From Scatophagus argus (Eukaryota > Chordata > Actinopteri > Scatophagidae), in contig NC_058511.1 of assembly GCF_020382885.2 (NCBI RefSeq), positions 1,235,001 to 1,299,000 of the forward strand: a stretch of 64,000 bases of DNA, in the 5' to 3' direction. Below are positions 1 through 13,060 of this stretch, piece after piece; position 1 is the stretch's first letter; every line of letters starts with the position of its first letter. Under the pieces are notes generated by a model. It was given only the letters and a program-made list of their open reading frames with translations. It had not been told where the DNA came from and made no database searches. A program made the position numbers and the translations under genes.

Positions 1-153
1 CAGATCCACGTGCCGAGTCCACGTCTTAACCCTGTTGTGCTTCCTTTTCTGGATTCTGAAAATTCAAAAGCAAAGACTGAAGGCTTTAGAAGCAAAAACA
101 TGTGAACGTAATGTGCCGTAAAAACTCGCTGTGTGATGCGGCTGGACGCTCAC

Positions 154-491
154 GGCAGGTTCGTCGTGTCTGAGACGGCCCTCCGCTCTCTCTGGTTGAG
201 CCTCTTGTAGAAGAAGGAGCTGAACACGTGGATTCTTTGTGCATCTTCTTTTTTCAATTTCTCTAAAACTAAATATCTGAAACAGACAGACGAATGGACG
301 TTGACCTCATGTCTTTCTGTTGTGTCGTTAGGCTGTTTTGTGTCGACATCTGCACGACATGAGAAAATACTCACTTTAAATAAAAGTCTATGATAACGTC
401 GTTGAGGAATTCTCCATCGTTAAGGCAGTGGAGGTCTTCATTAGTGACTGAAATGCCCCCTTTGGCTGGAGGAGGAGGGTACACCATTAAT
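154..491 (-). CDS. senp6: senp6 exons 16-17: start of the ULP1-type protease domain
   Basis: Exon 16 (375-491) reads [12 protein letters not shown], then the conserved entry to the protease fold, [17 protein letters not shown]. Exon 17 (154-276) continues [20 protein letters not shown] and [10 protein letters not shown]. The lysine codon is split between the exons (AA plus A). Exon 17 ends in CC before GTGAG at 153. In this family the catalytic His follows about 40-60 residues later, so it is not visible here. Confidence 0.95.
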
Positions 492-3400
492 CTGGAAGAC
501 AAACAGCTGTGTTAACACTGGGCCTGGAACAGCAGCAGCATTACCACCAATCTCCACTGGACGGGGCTGCTTCACCTTCTTCCTGTGCAAAAGGTTTCCA
601 CAAAATGAACCTAAACTCTCCTGTTTGGCCTCAGCACTAACATGGAAGAAGCTCGCCGCCTCTCAGAAGAGTCACTCACTTGATGATTGGTCCAGAGAAG
701 GTGGGCTGCAGGTCGGTCATGTCCTCGTCCTCCTCTTCATAGTAGGTGCTGGTCTGCTGCCGCGTGGCCATGCGTGTGCGTACGGGCACGGCGACCGGGC
801 TCATCGGGGTCACCTGCGTGACCTTACTGACCGGGGAGACGTGGGCGACTTTGGGAGGGGACTGTATTGGCTTCGCCTGCGGGTGGGGTGGGGGGGGGGC
901 ATGTGTTTGTGACAGTCAGGCAAGTGCAATCAGTCTGTGCAATATCATAAAAAACTTTATTTCCCTGAAACGTGTCTTCTCAGGCTGCAGCTCCAGCCAA
1001 GCTCCCCAGACGGACCGTTTCTTTAAGCTTGAAGTGCTGGCGAGTCTACGCATCAGCGCCACAACATGAAATTTATTAGCCCTGAAACCTGCATGAAGCC
1101 CACAGCTGTGATCATCGATTAAGCAAAACTGACAAACACGGTCTGGATCCAGCTTTTCAAATATGAGTGTTTTCTGTGAGTGTTTTATAACATCAGAAGC
1201 GGAACGTTTTCGGACTGCCGGTCGACTAAACGACATATCTGAGGACGTCATCCTGTGCTCTGAGAACTTGTGAGGATTTTCAGGCACTAATTTGAAAACT
1301 AGCCGTTAGAAACATCAATAATGAACGTAAGAAAGTGATGAGTTCCTGTCCTCCTGATGGGGATCACAGGCTCACCTTCTCCTCCTTCTGTTTGGAGGCC
1401 TTGTTGTAGTTGACCAGCCGGATGTTGGCCTCCTCGAAGGGCAGCTTTGCGGGGAAGTTACTCAGGTTGTTGTTCCTGCCGATCTCGCCCAGGATGTCCT
1501 CCAGGATCATCTGCTCCTTCATCGCCAGGCCGTTCTCGAAGATCAGCACGATGTACTTCTCATCCGACTCTGACGGCAGAACGGCAGACGCAGAGGGTGA
1601 TGTTTTCGTTTTACAAAAACTGGACGCACATTCGATTGTGTTACGGCTTCAACGTTTTAGCTTCCTGTAACATTTAGGACGGATTTCAAGGTCCTGAAAC
1701 GAAGAACTGAAATCCCTCACTTCTACTGCTATTCTGACGGCTGCACCCGGTTTGCTGAGATTCTCCCCCTGCACACACACCACACCATCAGCTGAACGTA
1801 CTGCAGCCAAACGAACGCTGAGAGCAGGACTTGAACTACACAGCACATGTTCAGTCAGCCAACTCTGCTGTGTATGATCATGTAAGATCATCCAGTAAGT
1901 TTAGGTTACTGCACTGCTTTACTGCGTTTAATATTTTAACTTCAGACTGAAGGATCACTGACATCCTGTTATCAACCACCTTCAGTTCATAATGACACCA
2001 CAGCATGGTGTGTATTTGTACTGCGTTCGTGTAGTCGTGTACTCACGGTCTCCGGCACAGTCGTACCACTGGCCTCCCGCCTCCGTGGACATGTTGAGCT
2101 GCGAGCGCAGGCGGACGCACTCCTCCGGAGTCGTCTGGAAGAACAAGACCGGGAGCTTCCGAACGCTGCACCACTCGCAGCTGATCAGCTCCGACGCCCG
2201 AAGGCAAACCTTCTCGATGCTGTTACGCTCCCAGCCTGACGACAGACAGACGGGCAGCAGGGCCGGGTCACATGACGTTCAGGTTAGAAGCACTCAAAGA
2301 AGCTCCAGCAGGTCCAACACAGACAGCACACACACACACACACACACGCACACACAGCTGCTGGTTCATACCTTCGGTTTCCAGCTGGATGTGATCGATG
2401 GAAAACTGCAAAGACGAATAACAGAGGAGGTCATTTATCATTTCTGTTCCATTCATCTTTTCAAAATTCAAGTTTTCTGGGCTTAAAATGAAAAAATGAG
2501 TTATTTTCTCCTCACACACCACACCAGCAAGCACTGTGTTAACACTACTGTAAATGAGTTAACAACCCAGAAACAGACTCTACAAGCCTGAGGGTATCTT
2601 CATATTGGGACAAAATTTCTCCTGCCATGATTTCTGTTCAGGATTTCCACACTAAATTTTCATGGATTTATTTTTGCTCCAGTGAAAACGGTCACATAAC
2701 ACGTGAGCACGTGAACACAACGTGTCGTGTAGCGGCAGAACTGGATGCTTTCCACTCCTTTCCGTAACTCGTGCTGGACTCAGGAGGTGAAGCAAACGCC
2801 TGGTGGCCATTTGTCAAACGGAAGCAAGCTGAGGAACTCACGACGACGGGCTTCGTCACCATCCGGCGAAGAGTTCCCACCCTCACACTGCGACACTCCA
2901 GTATGATGCTGTCACACTTGGTGGACATGACTTTGGGCTTCTTCGTCCTCGGTGAAAACTGCTCAGGGGGTTGATTTCCAAACTGTGACATTAAAACAAA
3001 AAGGGAAAAATGGAACTTTGGGGACAACACGAGGAGCAGTTGAGTTAACATGCGTGATAAAATCATCACAGACATCCCGTGTATGACGGGAAGTTTGCAA
3101 AGTGCAAGAAATGCTTCCATTTTGAGAGAAAACTGAGAATGTCAGCTGAGCCTCACCTGATCCTTCATCCGGGCTCGCCGTGGTATTGTGATCTTCATGT
3201 TGACGTCTTCGAAGAAGTCGGCGTTCAGGTCCTCCTGCTCTGCAGTGCTCTTCACCGCAGCCTCCACTCTGCCTCCGGAGGGCGCCGGCGAGGAGTGAGC
3301 GGAGTCTGCGGGTCGGGGGGAAACGCTGTCCAGTCTGCTGACGCTCCCTGTGCTAGCGTTGTCGGCGTCCTCCTCCTCATCGCTGGACAGGACGACTGCA

Positions 3401-6400
3401 GAGGGAGCACCAGACGACTCTGTTAACCTTTTAACCTGCTCTTTGACTCCATGTTTTTGGTTCTGCTGGTTCTCACAAACACGGCAGTTCCACTTCCACA
3501 TGTGACTCTAGTAGGACTTGATCACATAAGGTGGAGAACACGTCAGTCTACCTTTCACTCGCGCCCTCCCCAGACAGCTACAGTCCTCATCAGACAAACT
3601 CCATCAAAACACATTTTCCCTGTTTGTGAGCACTGGTGCTTACTCACTGGGGTCGTTGAGCTCGTGCTGCTGGGTCGTCGTCCTCTTCGCTTTGGGCGGG
3701 TTTCCGGCGCCGCAGCAGCTCGACGTCCCGGCTAACAGAGGGGACCTGCCGTTGTTGAGAGGCAGCAGGGTGCCCTTTGCGCTCGTGATCCGGATGGGCA
3801 GCGTCTCCCCGCGGTGCGCCCTCATGGTCGTGACCGGCTTGTAGAAGTTCTGCTGGAGGCTGTTTGGTCCGGGGGAGGGCTGGGACCGGATGGGTGGTCG
3901 AGGGGTCGGCGATGACAGCGTGGCCTGCTGACAGGGCAGCAGCGCCGCGCCGCTCCCGCAGTTCTGACACTTGGCGCTGTCCTCGCTCGGCTTGTTGCAC
4001 TTCATGCACACCGTGTGGTAGACCGTCGGCCGCAGGGGCTGCCGATGGAAAACAGATTACCCATCACCTCATAAATCTGTCATCTCGGACATGTTGGGAA
4101 ACAACCGCCTAATCAGACAGCAACGCTTTGTGACGGACATTCACTCATCCTTTAGCTCTGGTTTGGTGAAATAAAATAACCGTGTGACGCTTATATATTG
4201 GCCACAAATAATAGGAAAAAAATAAATCACATCATGTCCTGTTATCATGTTTAGTTTAGTGTAGATTGAACAGATAACACGTGCTAATGTAGAACGCTGA
4301 CATATTAACTCTGTTTGAGGAAACAACGTTTTCTTTCATCCCGTCCTGCCAAGATTGTTTTCCAAGTTCTTCTGGTCTCAGGAGGAAATGAATTCACAGA
4401 CAGTGACTGAATGTGTTTTCTACACAGCTGGAAACTGATGTGTGATGTGGGATCATCTCACGTTCAGGGGTGGAAAACAGGAGAGAAATACTTCACAGCT
4501 CACCTCTGCTGCTTTGACCTGCGAAGGAAAACTACAGCAGTCCTCCAACGGCTTCTTCTTCTGCTGGATACGACGCTTTATGTTCAGGGTTTCTTGCTCT
4601 GAAAGAAAATGACTTATGTAATGATCTTAATTATCCCAACTAACTCTTTAATGAATTATTCCTTTGACTGGTTTGGCGTAATTTCCATTACAGGACACCA
4701 CAAAACAGACAAATCCTCGAATTAGCATCAAAAGGCTGCTGTACAGAGTCCAGACTGGATTCAATTCAAGTAAGTGATTCAACAGAAAAAAACACCCCCA
4801 GAGGACAGGGCGGCGTGTACGCAACCTGAGAGGCACAACCCAGGGCTTAACGGTCTGACAGCACGAGCTGAGACCATGAGGATGATGAGGTTAAACATCA
4901 GCATGCGTTATCTGACTTTAAAAGTCAGCACCAGAGCCTCAGCTCCCTGTTTGTTTGGACCTCTCTGGGCCACCTCAGCCTCCTCGCACTCACATTTTCT
5001 ACCTTCTAAAACAAAAAATGAACACAGCGAGCGAAGACGCTGAAGCCAAAAGCTGCTTTGAGCTGCTTCCCTCCAAGGTCACCTTCACATTCAAATCTTT
5101 CTGTGAAACTGTGTGGTCAGCTCCGTATTGGAGGAGCTGTTTGGCTTTACTGAGCTCTCCTCGACCAGGAGGAGGTTCAGCCCTGCAGACATGCACCTCT
5201 ACATCCTCTACCTGAGCGTGCACACACACACACACACACACACTGCAGGACTCAGTGTGCCCATCTGCCTCTCAGCTGCACCTCCTCTTCACCCTGAAAA
5301 CACCCAGCGCGATGCGTTTGCTGAGCCGTGAGCTCTACCTGGGATCTCTGGACAGGTGAGGACGATGCTGTCCACTTCCACAGCCTGCTGCGTGGTCGAG
5401 AAGTCATTTCTGCAGGAGACAAAAAAAAGATCAGCCAATTCACCGCATGAAACACGTCCTCACATTTATATTCAACTAGAGTCACTTCAATGACTTTCAA
5501 GGCTTTACATTTTGTATTGATGAGTTTTCAAAAGATTTCTTTCTCGTCTCTCTGTGACGAGACTTTTTGTTTCAAATCATCAAACTTTCAAGGGTTTTCA
5601 AGGCACTTGTGAACTCTGCAGGTCTGGACAGTTTCCACACACACCAAACTAATGAGGACAAAGGAAGACGCACGCTCTGCTCCTGCCTGAGAGGAAGTAC
5701 CTCTCCATGCCAGCAGGTGGCAACAGTCTGTGGGAACCCAGAAGAACTGCGGGTGTGAATTATTGATTGTTATGATGAAGCGACGTCTGTTAAAGCATTT
5801 GTGTGTTGGAAAGAACTGAGAAGAGCCTTCTGTGTGTGGAGCCTCTTGAGTTTAGTCGTCTGCTTCCTTTCCACACTTCCATTTCCCTTCTCAGCCAATC
5901 AGAGTGATTTCTCTCTTTGATGGGCTCCACCACCGATTCAACACATTCAACCGAAAAGCTCCCGACACACCACAAAAACTAGAAACACAGACAATCACGA
6001 CAGACTGACGCCGACTCGACTTTCTCCCCAGTAGCTACTTAAATGTGGGACGCAGGACGGCGAGTGTGGGTCAAAGTGTGTCAAAGTGTGTGTTCATGGT
6101 GATGAAGGAGCAACAGTCTGATGAGTTTTAACAGAGCTCTGATGCATGAAACATTTTTAACCAATCACTTCACATTTTGTTAGGAGTTATGGACTCTACA
6201 GATGTGGGTCAAAGGTCACCAGGCGGATGCAAGGTGAAGCACAGACGACAAGCAACAGACAGCATGAAGAAAAACAGAGCCGAGGTCGTCTCATCATCAG
6301 CCCGACAGCTGAACTGCAACAACAAGACGCGTCGGTGCCGTCCTTTAACGACCCGCTCACTTCATTCAAATCCTGCAGCCGGCAGCAGGTTCCCCTGACA

Positions 6401-9400
6401 ACAAGCACTCCAACAGCAAACAGCATTACTGAGATCAGAGGTTCTCGTTAACTTCCTTCTGCAGTCAGTTTTTGCTACAATCCTGCATAACCTGCATTTT
6501 ACACACACACACACACACACACACAGAGCACGACAGCCTGCTGGCTGAGATGCTGCTGACGCACAAACACAAACTGAGAAGACGGAAGACAAACGACATT
6601 CTGGGGACATGAGTGAAGCGTGAAATGAGATGCAGTCTGTTCAGATTCACTCGCGGTGATCAAAGTCTTACCTCTCCTTCAAATCGAGGCAGCTTGAAGA
6701 TGACAAACCAGACGGAGAGAGAAACTTCTCACTAATGCAGTCGACTCGTGTGCCGTATTTCATTTTGTACAAGTTGGGGCAGGGCGACAAGTTCACATTT
6801 GAAGATGAATTTTAAAACACCACAGTCACAAAACAACAAAGACCAGGATTCCCACGCATTTCTAAACATCAAATTCAATAACTTTTCCAGCGCTTTCCAG
6901 GTCAAACTCAAGGACCCAACACAGCAGTTTGAGACATGGATCAAGGCTCATTACTGCACTGAGAATGAGAACAAATGAGAACTACAGAGAGCAGATCCTG
7001 CATTCTGTGAGGTAAAACTGGCAGTTTTGTTAAAGGAGTCTGGTGCTTTAGAAGACAGCACATGTATGTACAATGTAAAGGTGGATATAACAGCTTCACA
7101 GCTACATCAGCTAACCTCACAAGTTTTCTTGTGTGTCCAAGTCACAACTAACAGCTAATTAGTTGGCACACTTTCCAGTCTGCCAGAAAGTAAACAAAAG
7201 CCCACGTTGTCACTGTGTCCATGCCAGCATTACACTTCCTGTTTGCAGGAAACCTCGATGAGTGATTATCTCCCAAACAGGATCACGCTGCGTCTTACCT
7301 TTGGACTTGTTTCCTTGCAGAAGGTATTTGTGCATGCTGAAAGTGCCGTCCTTGTAAAACGATGCCTTGTGAAGGTGCAGGACTGATGATGAAGTAGTTG
7401 TTTCTGTTGGGGATGGGGGAGGACGTTGCTACTGTGAGAGGGACCTCACTGCAGGACAGGAAGACAAAGACAACCATCACGAGACTGTGAGTTAAGCATT
7501 AACTAATCACATTTATGATGCTTAAATCACCTCAAAGGCACAGCAGGTTTCTGTCGTGACGAGCTATAAGATCAAATAAAACTTTTTCACCTTTTGAATC
7601 CCATTAAAAAAAGTTTGTCTCTTGTAATGTGTGTGATTAGTCAACTGGTCCTTTAAACGCTGCTCCCCTCGCTGGTCTGCAGCACAAACACCAGTCTGTT
7701 ATGAAACTAATTATCATTACTGTATTCATGTCCAAGTGGGATCCAAGTGAATGAGGGACACCACATCATTTACACTGAAATGTTATGACTTCATGGTCAA
7801 TTGTTGCTTTACAAACGGGTTGAAAATTTTCCGTGAAGAAGCCAAAGAAGAAAAAACAGCAGCAGGATATGACATCACATCACACACTGTACCTGAGCCT
7901 TTTGGGCACCAGCTTGCTCAGAGGCCTCATGTGGTTATTTGGCCGGTTTTCATACGTCCTCAAAGGGTCAGAGGAAGTGAAGTGCCTAAGACTTGGAGAC
8001 TGTGGAGACACATTAATAAAAAAGTCAGTACAGTTAGAGGAGACTGAAACAAGACTCAGACTTTCGCTTCAGCAGGTTCTGTACTTTGTCATCCTCAGCT
8101 CATCTGTTCAACAACCAGCCGGATGCTAACGCGCGTAACCTGCTGATGGCAGGTTCACTCCACGAAGGCCAAAGTGACAGCTTTTAAATCACAGGTCAGC
8201 TCCGTTCTGCTACACCACTAAAAGTTTGTCCGTTTGACAGATTTGTTTGTGTTAAAACACATGTAGGTTACCATGGTAACATGATGACATTTAACGTGTT
8301 GATTTTTGCAAGTTTGCTCATTAGCATGAGAACATTAGCGCAGGGAAATGTGCTAATATGCTAACACTTGGTCTGTACAATTTATCACGGTGTCACATGT
8401 ACATTTTTGCATAAATAAAATAATCAACTTAACTGGACACATTTCATCATTTAACATGCTTCCTTAGCATCTAGCAAGAGATAATTCACCCTGGATCAAA
8501 GTGGTGGACTGACATCAAGTAGGAAAATTCATTAACTAACTAATAAAGCAGTTAAACTCCCCACAGTCCAGTCAGAAGCAGCAGCAGCCAGGCTGTGGCG
8601 CCCCCTGCAGGGCTGATCTGCAGCCACTGGTGGAGGAGGTCGGAGTCAGAAGGCGAGAGGAAGTGAAGAGCTCAGGGAGAAGTGTTTACCTTTTTCTCCT
8701 CGGGCGAAGCCGGCTGCTGCCTGTCCATCTCCTCCACACTCACCACACTCGCACTGAGAGGACAACAGGGACAAAAACATGTCATGGTCAAAGTGTGTGT
8801 GTGTGTGCTCCATGTTAACACACCTCCACAGCATATTTCACATGGTTCAATGTGTCCCTGTGTGTATCAGTATCTGTAAATAATGACACGTCTGCACCAT
8901 AAAAGGGGTTCTGGGGTTTGACCAGACTACACTGCTGTGGTTTGTGTTCAGTGTGCCAACAGCTTGTGTTTATTTTAACATTTTACTGCTTTCAAAGTGG
9001 AAAATACAACCCTGAATTCTGGCTGGTATGTACTTCTGTTCTTTTAGTCTACCCCTTTGACTCTGTGTGAAGATAGACAAAAATAAACACTTCCCAGAAG
9101 TGAAGCCCAAACATGTGGACGCCCCCTGGTGGCTGGCTGCAGTACAGCTCATAAGCCGAGGGGCTTATGTTAGCAGATGGGACACGAGCCAAACTAAAAA
9201 CTCAAAGTACATGTCAAACAGATTTTTCCCGAAGACGGTTTCTGTCATTTTAAGCAGTTCTTATCACGACCTTGCTGAACGCTCGGCCATCAGCCGCTGT
9301 CAATCAAGTTCCACCAATACAGACATTTTGTAGACCCGATCAATCACCCAAACAGTTTATATCTATGACTTATGATTACGGGCTTTTTCCTACTATCTTC

Positions 9401-12400
9401 TAATAAATTACACAAAGTAAACAAATTAATTGAAAACACTTGATTTTAAATTCAGATTAAATGTACAAGTAATTAAATAGGTGCAAAGACAGCCACATTC
9501 ACTGCAGATCAGGAGGAACCTGTCCCGTCCCAGTGATCAATAATTACTATCGGCCCAAAAATCGGTCCAACCTTAGCAGATTCCATTTTGTGAGACAGGG
9601 GAGGGTTTACATGCAGGCCGCACAGATGGGCACTAAACAGGTCAGTGCGAATGTGATCAGAGACGGGAATCGCCTGCTCATCAGCTGAGGTGTCACTGAG
9701 GCCTCCTTCTGAATGTGTGCTGGGAAAGTGATGCAGTGCAGCTCTGGTGGTGCTGAGGAGGGCTGGAGGAGTGCTTACTCTGGTCTCCTTTCCTCTTCAC
9801 TGTCACCAGAGAGGGAAAAGCTCCAGCTGTGCTTGTACCCTCCATCCCGCCTGGTCTCTGACCTACCCAGGGCTTGGATTGAATAATAAACCAGATTCAC
9901 ATCAGTGCAGGGACACAGGAGTAAGACACAGCCATCAGCTGAAATGACCACATTCTGATCATTTCAGCTAGATGTTAAAACGGGTAACATTTAGCAAAGG
10001 GGCAGCGTGCTAATTCTGCAAAGCTTTTTTCTAAAAACAACAAGAGGTTTCATCAAAGGGCACATTTTTCTTGTAGCAGACTTAATTATTTAAAGGTACT
10101 GTTCACACCAAAATCAAAAAAATACACATTTTCCTCTTACCTGTGGGGGTGTTTATCCATCTGGATTGTTTTGGTGTGAGCTGCAGAGTTCTGGAGACAT
10201 CAGCTGTAGAGATGTCTGCCTCCTTCGCTGAAGGAGATGAAAAACGGTTTGTTTCCTTCAGCGCAGATATCTCCAGAACTCTGCAACTCACACCAAAACA
10301 GCACTGTGGGAGAGAGGGAACCAGAAGCACTTATATCACGTGCACAAGAATTTACAGATGGACAAACAAGTCGAGAACATAAGGCCTCCGACCACAGGCG
10401 GCGTGCAGGCGTAAACACAACTGTTTGATTCTGGGGTGAACTGTCCCTTTAACAGATTCTTTTCACTGATCATTTCGATAAGCGTGTATGGAGATACTGG
10501 CTGGACAGCACCAACATCTCTCTGATGATACACAGTATTATTACAGCACCAGATATTATGAGTTTTTACAATGTTACAATGTTCACAAGGTCCTCAACTT
10601 CAGAGCAACTGGAAACTGTGCTCATCTCTCATCAGAGCGTTTGTGATGTGCCAGAAAACACGCAGTGAGACGCAGCTGACATCTGCCACATCTGCCACGG
10701 CGCCCTGGCTTCCCATTTCCTGACTAAATCAACTGAAATTTGTGACATGGACATCAAAAACAGCAGACGATAACAACACAGAGAAGACGGGTTTTCTCTG
10801 GGGGAAACGTGACATATCCTCCACCTCAACCAAGCATCACTTCAGTGCGGCTGTTTTAAACACACCGAGACAAACTTCATCTACATAATCATGTCAGCGT
10901 ATGTCATCCGCCTGGCTGCAGGCCTGGCGGGTGAATGTTACCGACAATCGGTTCCTGTTGTTTCCAACAAACACGAGGCTTAAACGGAGGCTTTAAAAGC
11001 TGCGTCTTTTTCCAAGCCAAATTCGGAGCGTCGAGGCCCATTTTCCTCCCGGCGTCACACATAAAGCTTCTGCCCTCCCCGTGCAGCTGCAGAATTGGAT
11101 TAGCACACACTGAAAAGACGAGACTAGTGGCAGAGCAGTCTGAACATCGAGGGGGAAAACTCTTTTAGGTGAATTATCCACATCTGAGGCTTTTCAAATG
11201 ACAAAATAATCACCTTCTAAAGTTCAAACCAATCACATATTAACATTATCATCCCGGAGTTCTTCTGCCTCCATCATTTGGTTCGATGCTGCATGAGCCA
11301 AACCAAACCCGTTCCAGCTAACAAACAGAGTCTGCCACACTCACGTCGTGCTCCGCTTTCCAGCTTCATAAATCACAACAAATGGCCCCATAACGTTAGC
11401 GAGGGGACATTTAGGTTCCCGCTGAGCTTCAGCACACTCATTCATTCTGTGTGTGTGTGTGGGGTGTGAGGGAGGACTCTGTGCAGGACGAACCACGCGA
11501 TGCGTCCCAGCACACCGAGCAGCCTGTTGTCACTGCAGCTCATCCTTACATTAAACATGCAGTCGAAACACATGATTCCCATCGCAGTCCTGCCGCTTGC
11601 TCCAACTCCTTCTCAAGCTGCAGAGCATGAGATCGCTTCTCCTCCCGCTCGTCAAGTCCAGAGTTTTGTTACGTCTCTCCCTCGTTTCCTGTCATCCCTC
11701 CACCGCTGCTATCTAATAAAGACATTAAATGTCCTAAAAAATAACAGAGACTGACGTGCTTCCCAAATGGAAACACAGCAGACTGGTGAGCTGTGCACGA
11801 GCAAATGAAAGCCCTGTGTGTGTGTGTGGGGGTCTCAGTCAAAATAAATGACAGTGTGTGTGTCCACAGTCAAAAGGGAACACACCACCCAGTGCTAAAG
11901 TGAGGCTCACTGAGTAGTTTTTGGACAACAGTGGAGCTCTGAGGCCCAGAGGAGAAGATCATCGGGCTGTGATGCTGACTCCTGTTCATCCTGTGGTGTG
12001 GCTCTAATGAAGGGATTTGCTGACAATAACATGAAATAATCACCAGCTTCTGCCTTTAAATGTAAAGAGGTTTAAAAATGATCAACATAATAACGTTTAG
12101 GTGACGCTGGAGGCTCGTTCGCTCAACAGAAACACACGGTTTACTCTCATATTCTTACCTGCCTCGTCACAAGTTAAGTGCACACTACAGCGTGCTGTCA
12201 CACTGCCACTGAGCAAGGCAGTAACGCCACATCTAACCCAGCCAGCTCCTCTCCCACCTGAGAGGACAGGTGAGTCCTCACCAAGAAGCTTGGAGGTTTT
12301 CTCTTTATCTGGTGATGTGTTTAAGTGTATGGCCTGTGCGGTTAAAATGGGAACCGTGAGACACGCACAGACCACACTGAGTCATGACACATAAACATTT

Positions 12401-13060
12401 GGAAACGTACTGTTTACAATCTTAGATCATTTACATTGGTCACCTCTTATTTCCAGCTGGGACGTTAGCAGGCTGGTCTGGAGCCTACAGCAGGTTGCTG
12501 GTTGTCAGGACAACCTCTGAATGTTTTTTATGTTTATTATTTGAGTGTTGGTGTGTTTTATTGTGTTGTATAGACGTTGTGTGGCAGCTTGCAGCCTAGC
12601 AGAGGCAGGAAGGCCTGTCTCCGCTACATCCAGCTCCCATACTGCAGACGCAGCTAACGTCAGCGCTAACGATGCTAGCTCAGGCTTGCAAGCCCAGAGA
12701 TCCGGCTTAAAATCCGCCCGACCGGACCGCCCAGTCCCCGTTTCGTCTTCCTCTCGAGGCCCGGCGATGTGGCACTGTCACCGGCCTGGCACTGCTCATT
12801 TCAGCCCGGCTAGCGGAGGATGAGCTTGTTACAGCAGCAGGCATTGTGAGGCTAACGTTAGCCACCTAGCCGACTGTGCACCCGCTCCGGAGCCACACAT
12901 ATTTTGGACCGATTATGTGCAACACCAGAGGAACCAAAAACTGCCTCGGCAAGCAGGAATCCGAAGACCGAGTGCGGGTAAAATGGCTGCTGGCCGCCCG
13001 GAGCAGCGGAGCGGAGTGTCACAGCTTACCTTGAAGGAAAAAGCTTCTATTGTTGGCCAT
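154..13060 (-). CDS. senp6: SUMO-specific protease SENP6, N-terminal 752 residues (3' end outside window)
   Basis: Cysteine protease that trims SUMO2/3 chains in the nucleus. Coding exons in transcript order: 13030-13060, 9779-9872, 8690-8753, 7893-7999, 7299-7448, 6672-6692, 5339-5409, 4504-4598, 3648-4038, 3157-3395, 2842-2982, 2372-2405, 2047-2235, 1376-1569, 680-876, 375-491 and 154-276. All have GT/AG borders and the phases join without a break. Recognisable SENP6 stretches are [12 protein letters not shown] (exon 2), IKRRIQQKK (exon 8), the SUMO-interacting motif [10 protein letters not shown] across exons 9/10, [14 protein letters not shown] (exon 11), [11 protein letters not shown] (exon 13) and [15 protein letters not shown] (exon 14). 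The protease domain opens with [18 protein letters not shown] and [11 protein letters not shown]. The catalytic His, Asp and Cys lie beyond the left edge. The start ATG has a good context (A at -3, G at +4), and an in-frame TGA about 40 bases upstream rules out an earlier start. The exon structure is inferred by eye; the gene identity is secure. Confidence 0.95.
680..876 (-). CDS. senp6: senp6 exon 15: linker leading into the protease domain
   Basis: The exon reads [19 protein letters not shown], then an acidic stretch [13 protein letters not shown] and FSGPII. Human SENP6 has a comparable acidic segment (FFDEEEETGEN) just before its VYPPPP sequence, so the exon fits in position though most of it diverges. 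The acceptor pyrimidine tract is a run of C (plus-strand G from about 882 to 899). Confidence 0.85.
2328..2356. repeat. CA repeat in senp6 intron
   Basis: A CA tract 16 bp from the donor of the 34-bp exon 12 (2372-2405), on its downstream side. Its minus-strand transcript is a GU-rich run. Confidence 0.9.
3648..4038 (-). CDS. senp6: senp6 exon 9: four-cysteine motif and basic/Pro-rich region
   Basis: The longest senp6 exon in the window, 391 bp, covering residues 212-341 plus one base. It contains [19 protein letters not shown], with cysteines at 222, 225, 235 and 238 (C-x2-C-x9-C-x2-C), followed by a Pro/Ser-rich basic stretch and then LNDP. The split Ile codon and the next exon form the SUMO-interacting motif [10 protein letters not shown]. 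The cysteine spacing suggests a small zinc-binding knuckle. I infer that from the pattern only. Confidence 0.85.
5221..5242. repeat. CA repeat in senp6 intron
   Basis: Eleven CA units between exons 7 and 8. Confidence 0.9.
6501..6524. repeat. AC repeat near the senp6 microexon
   Basis: Twelve AC units, about 150 bp downstream (transcript sense) of the 21-bp microexon. In the transcript this is a GU-rich tract. Confidence 0.9.
6672..6692 (-). CDS. senp6: senp6 exon 6: 21-bp symmetric microexon
   Basis: A seven-codon exon with a pyrimidine-rich acceptor ending TTCAAG and a GTAAG donor. Exon 5 ends in AG and exon 7 begins with A. Including the exon gives SCLDLKER; skipping it keeps the frame and gives a single Arg. 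The peptide resembles human SENP6 SSLDRKER. I recall that human SENP6 has an annotated isoform seven residues shorter, which would fit skipping of this exon. Confidence 0.75.
9873..13029. other. senp6 intron 1
   Basis: 3.2 kb with no coding exon that I can support. It contains the inverted-repeat element at 10090-10452 and a short TG-rich tract near 11450. The sequence from 12590 to 13020 is GC-richer and runs into the promoter, and includes several GCTAAC-type words common in fish DNA. Confidence 0.6.
10090..10452. mobile_element. MITE-like inverted-repeat element
   Basis: The ends are imperfect inverted repeats: TTAAAGGTACTGTTCAC on the left against CAGTTCACCCC, then AAAG, read inward from the right. 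An inner hairpin pairs GTGAGCTGCAGAGTTCTGG near 10175 with CCAGAACTCTGCAACTCAC near 10273. Ends like these, flanked by TTTAA, suggest a non-autonomous DNA transposon. It carries no transposase. A right-end fragment of the same family is at 50840-50933. Confidence 0.7.
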
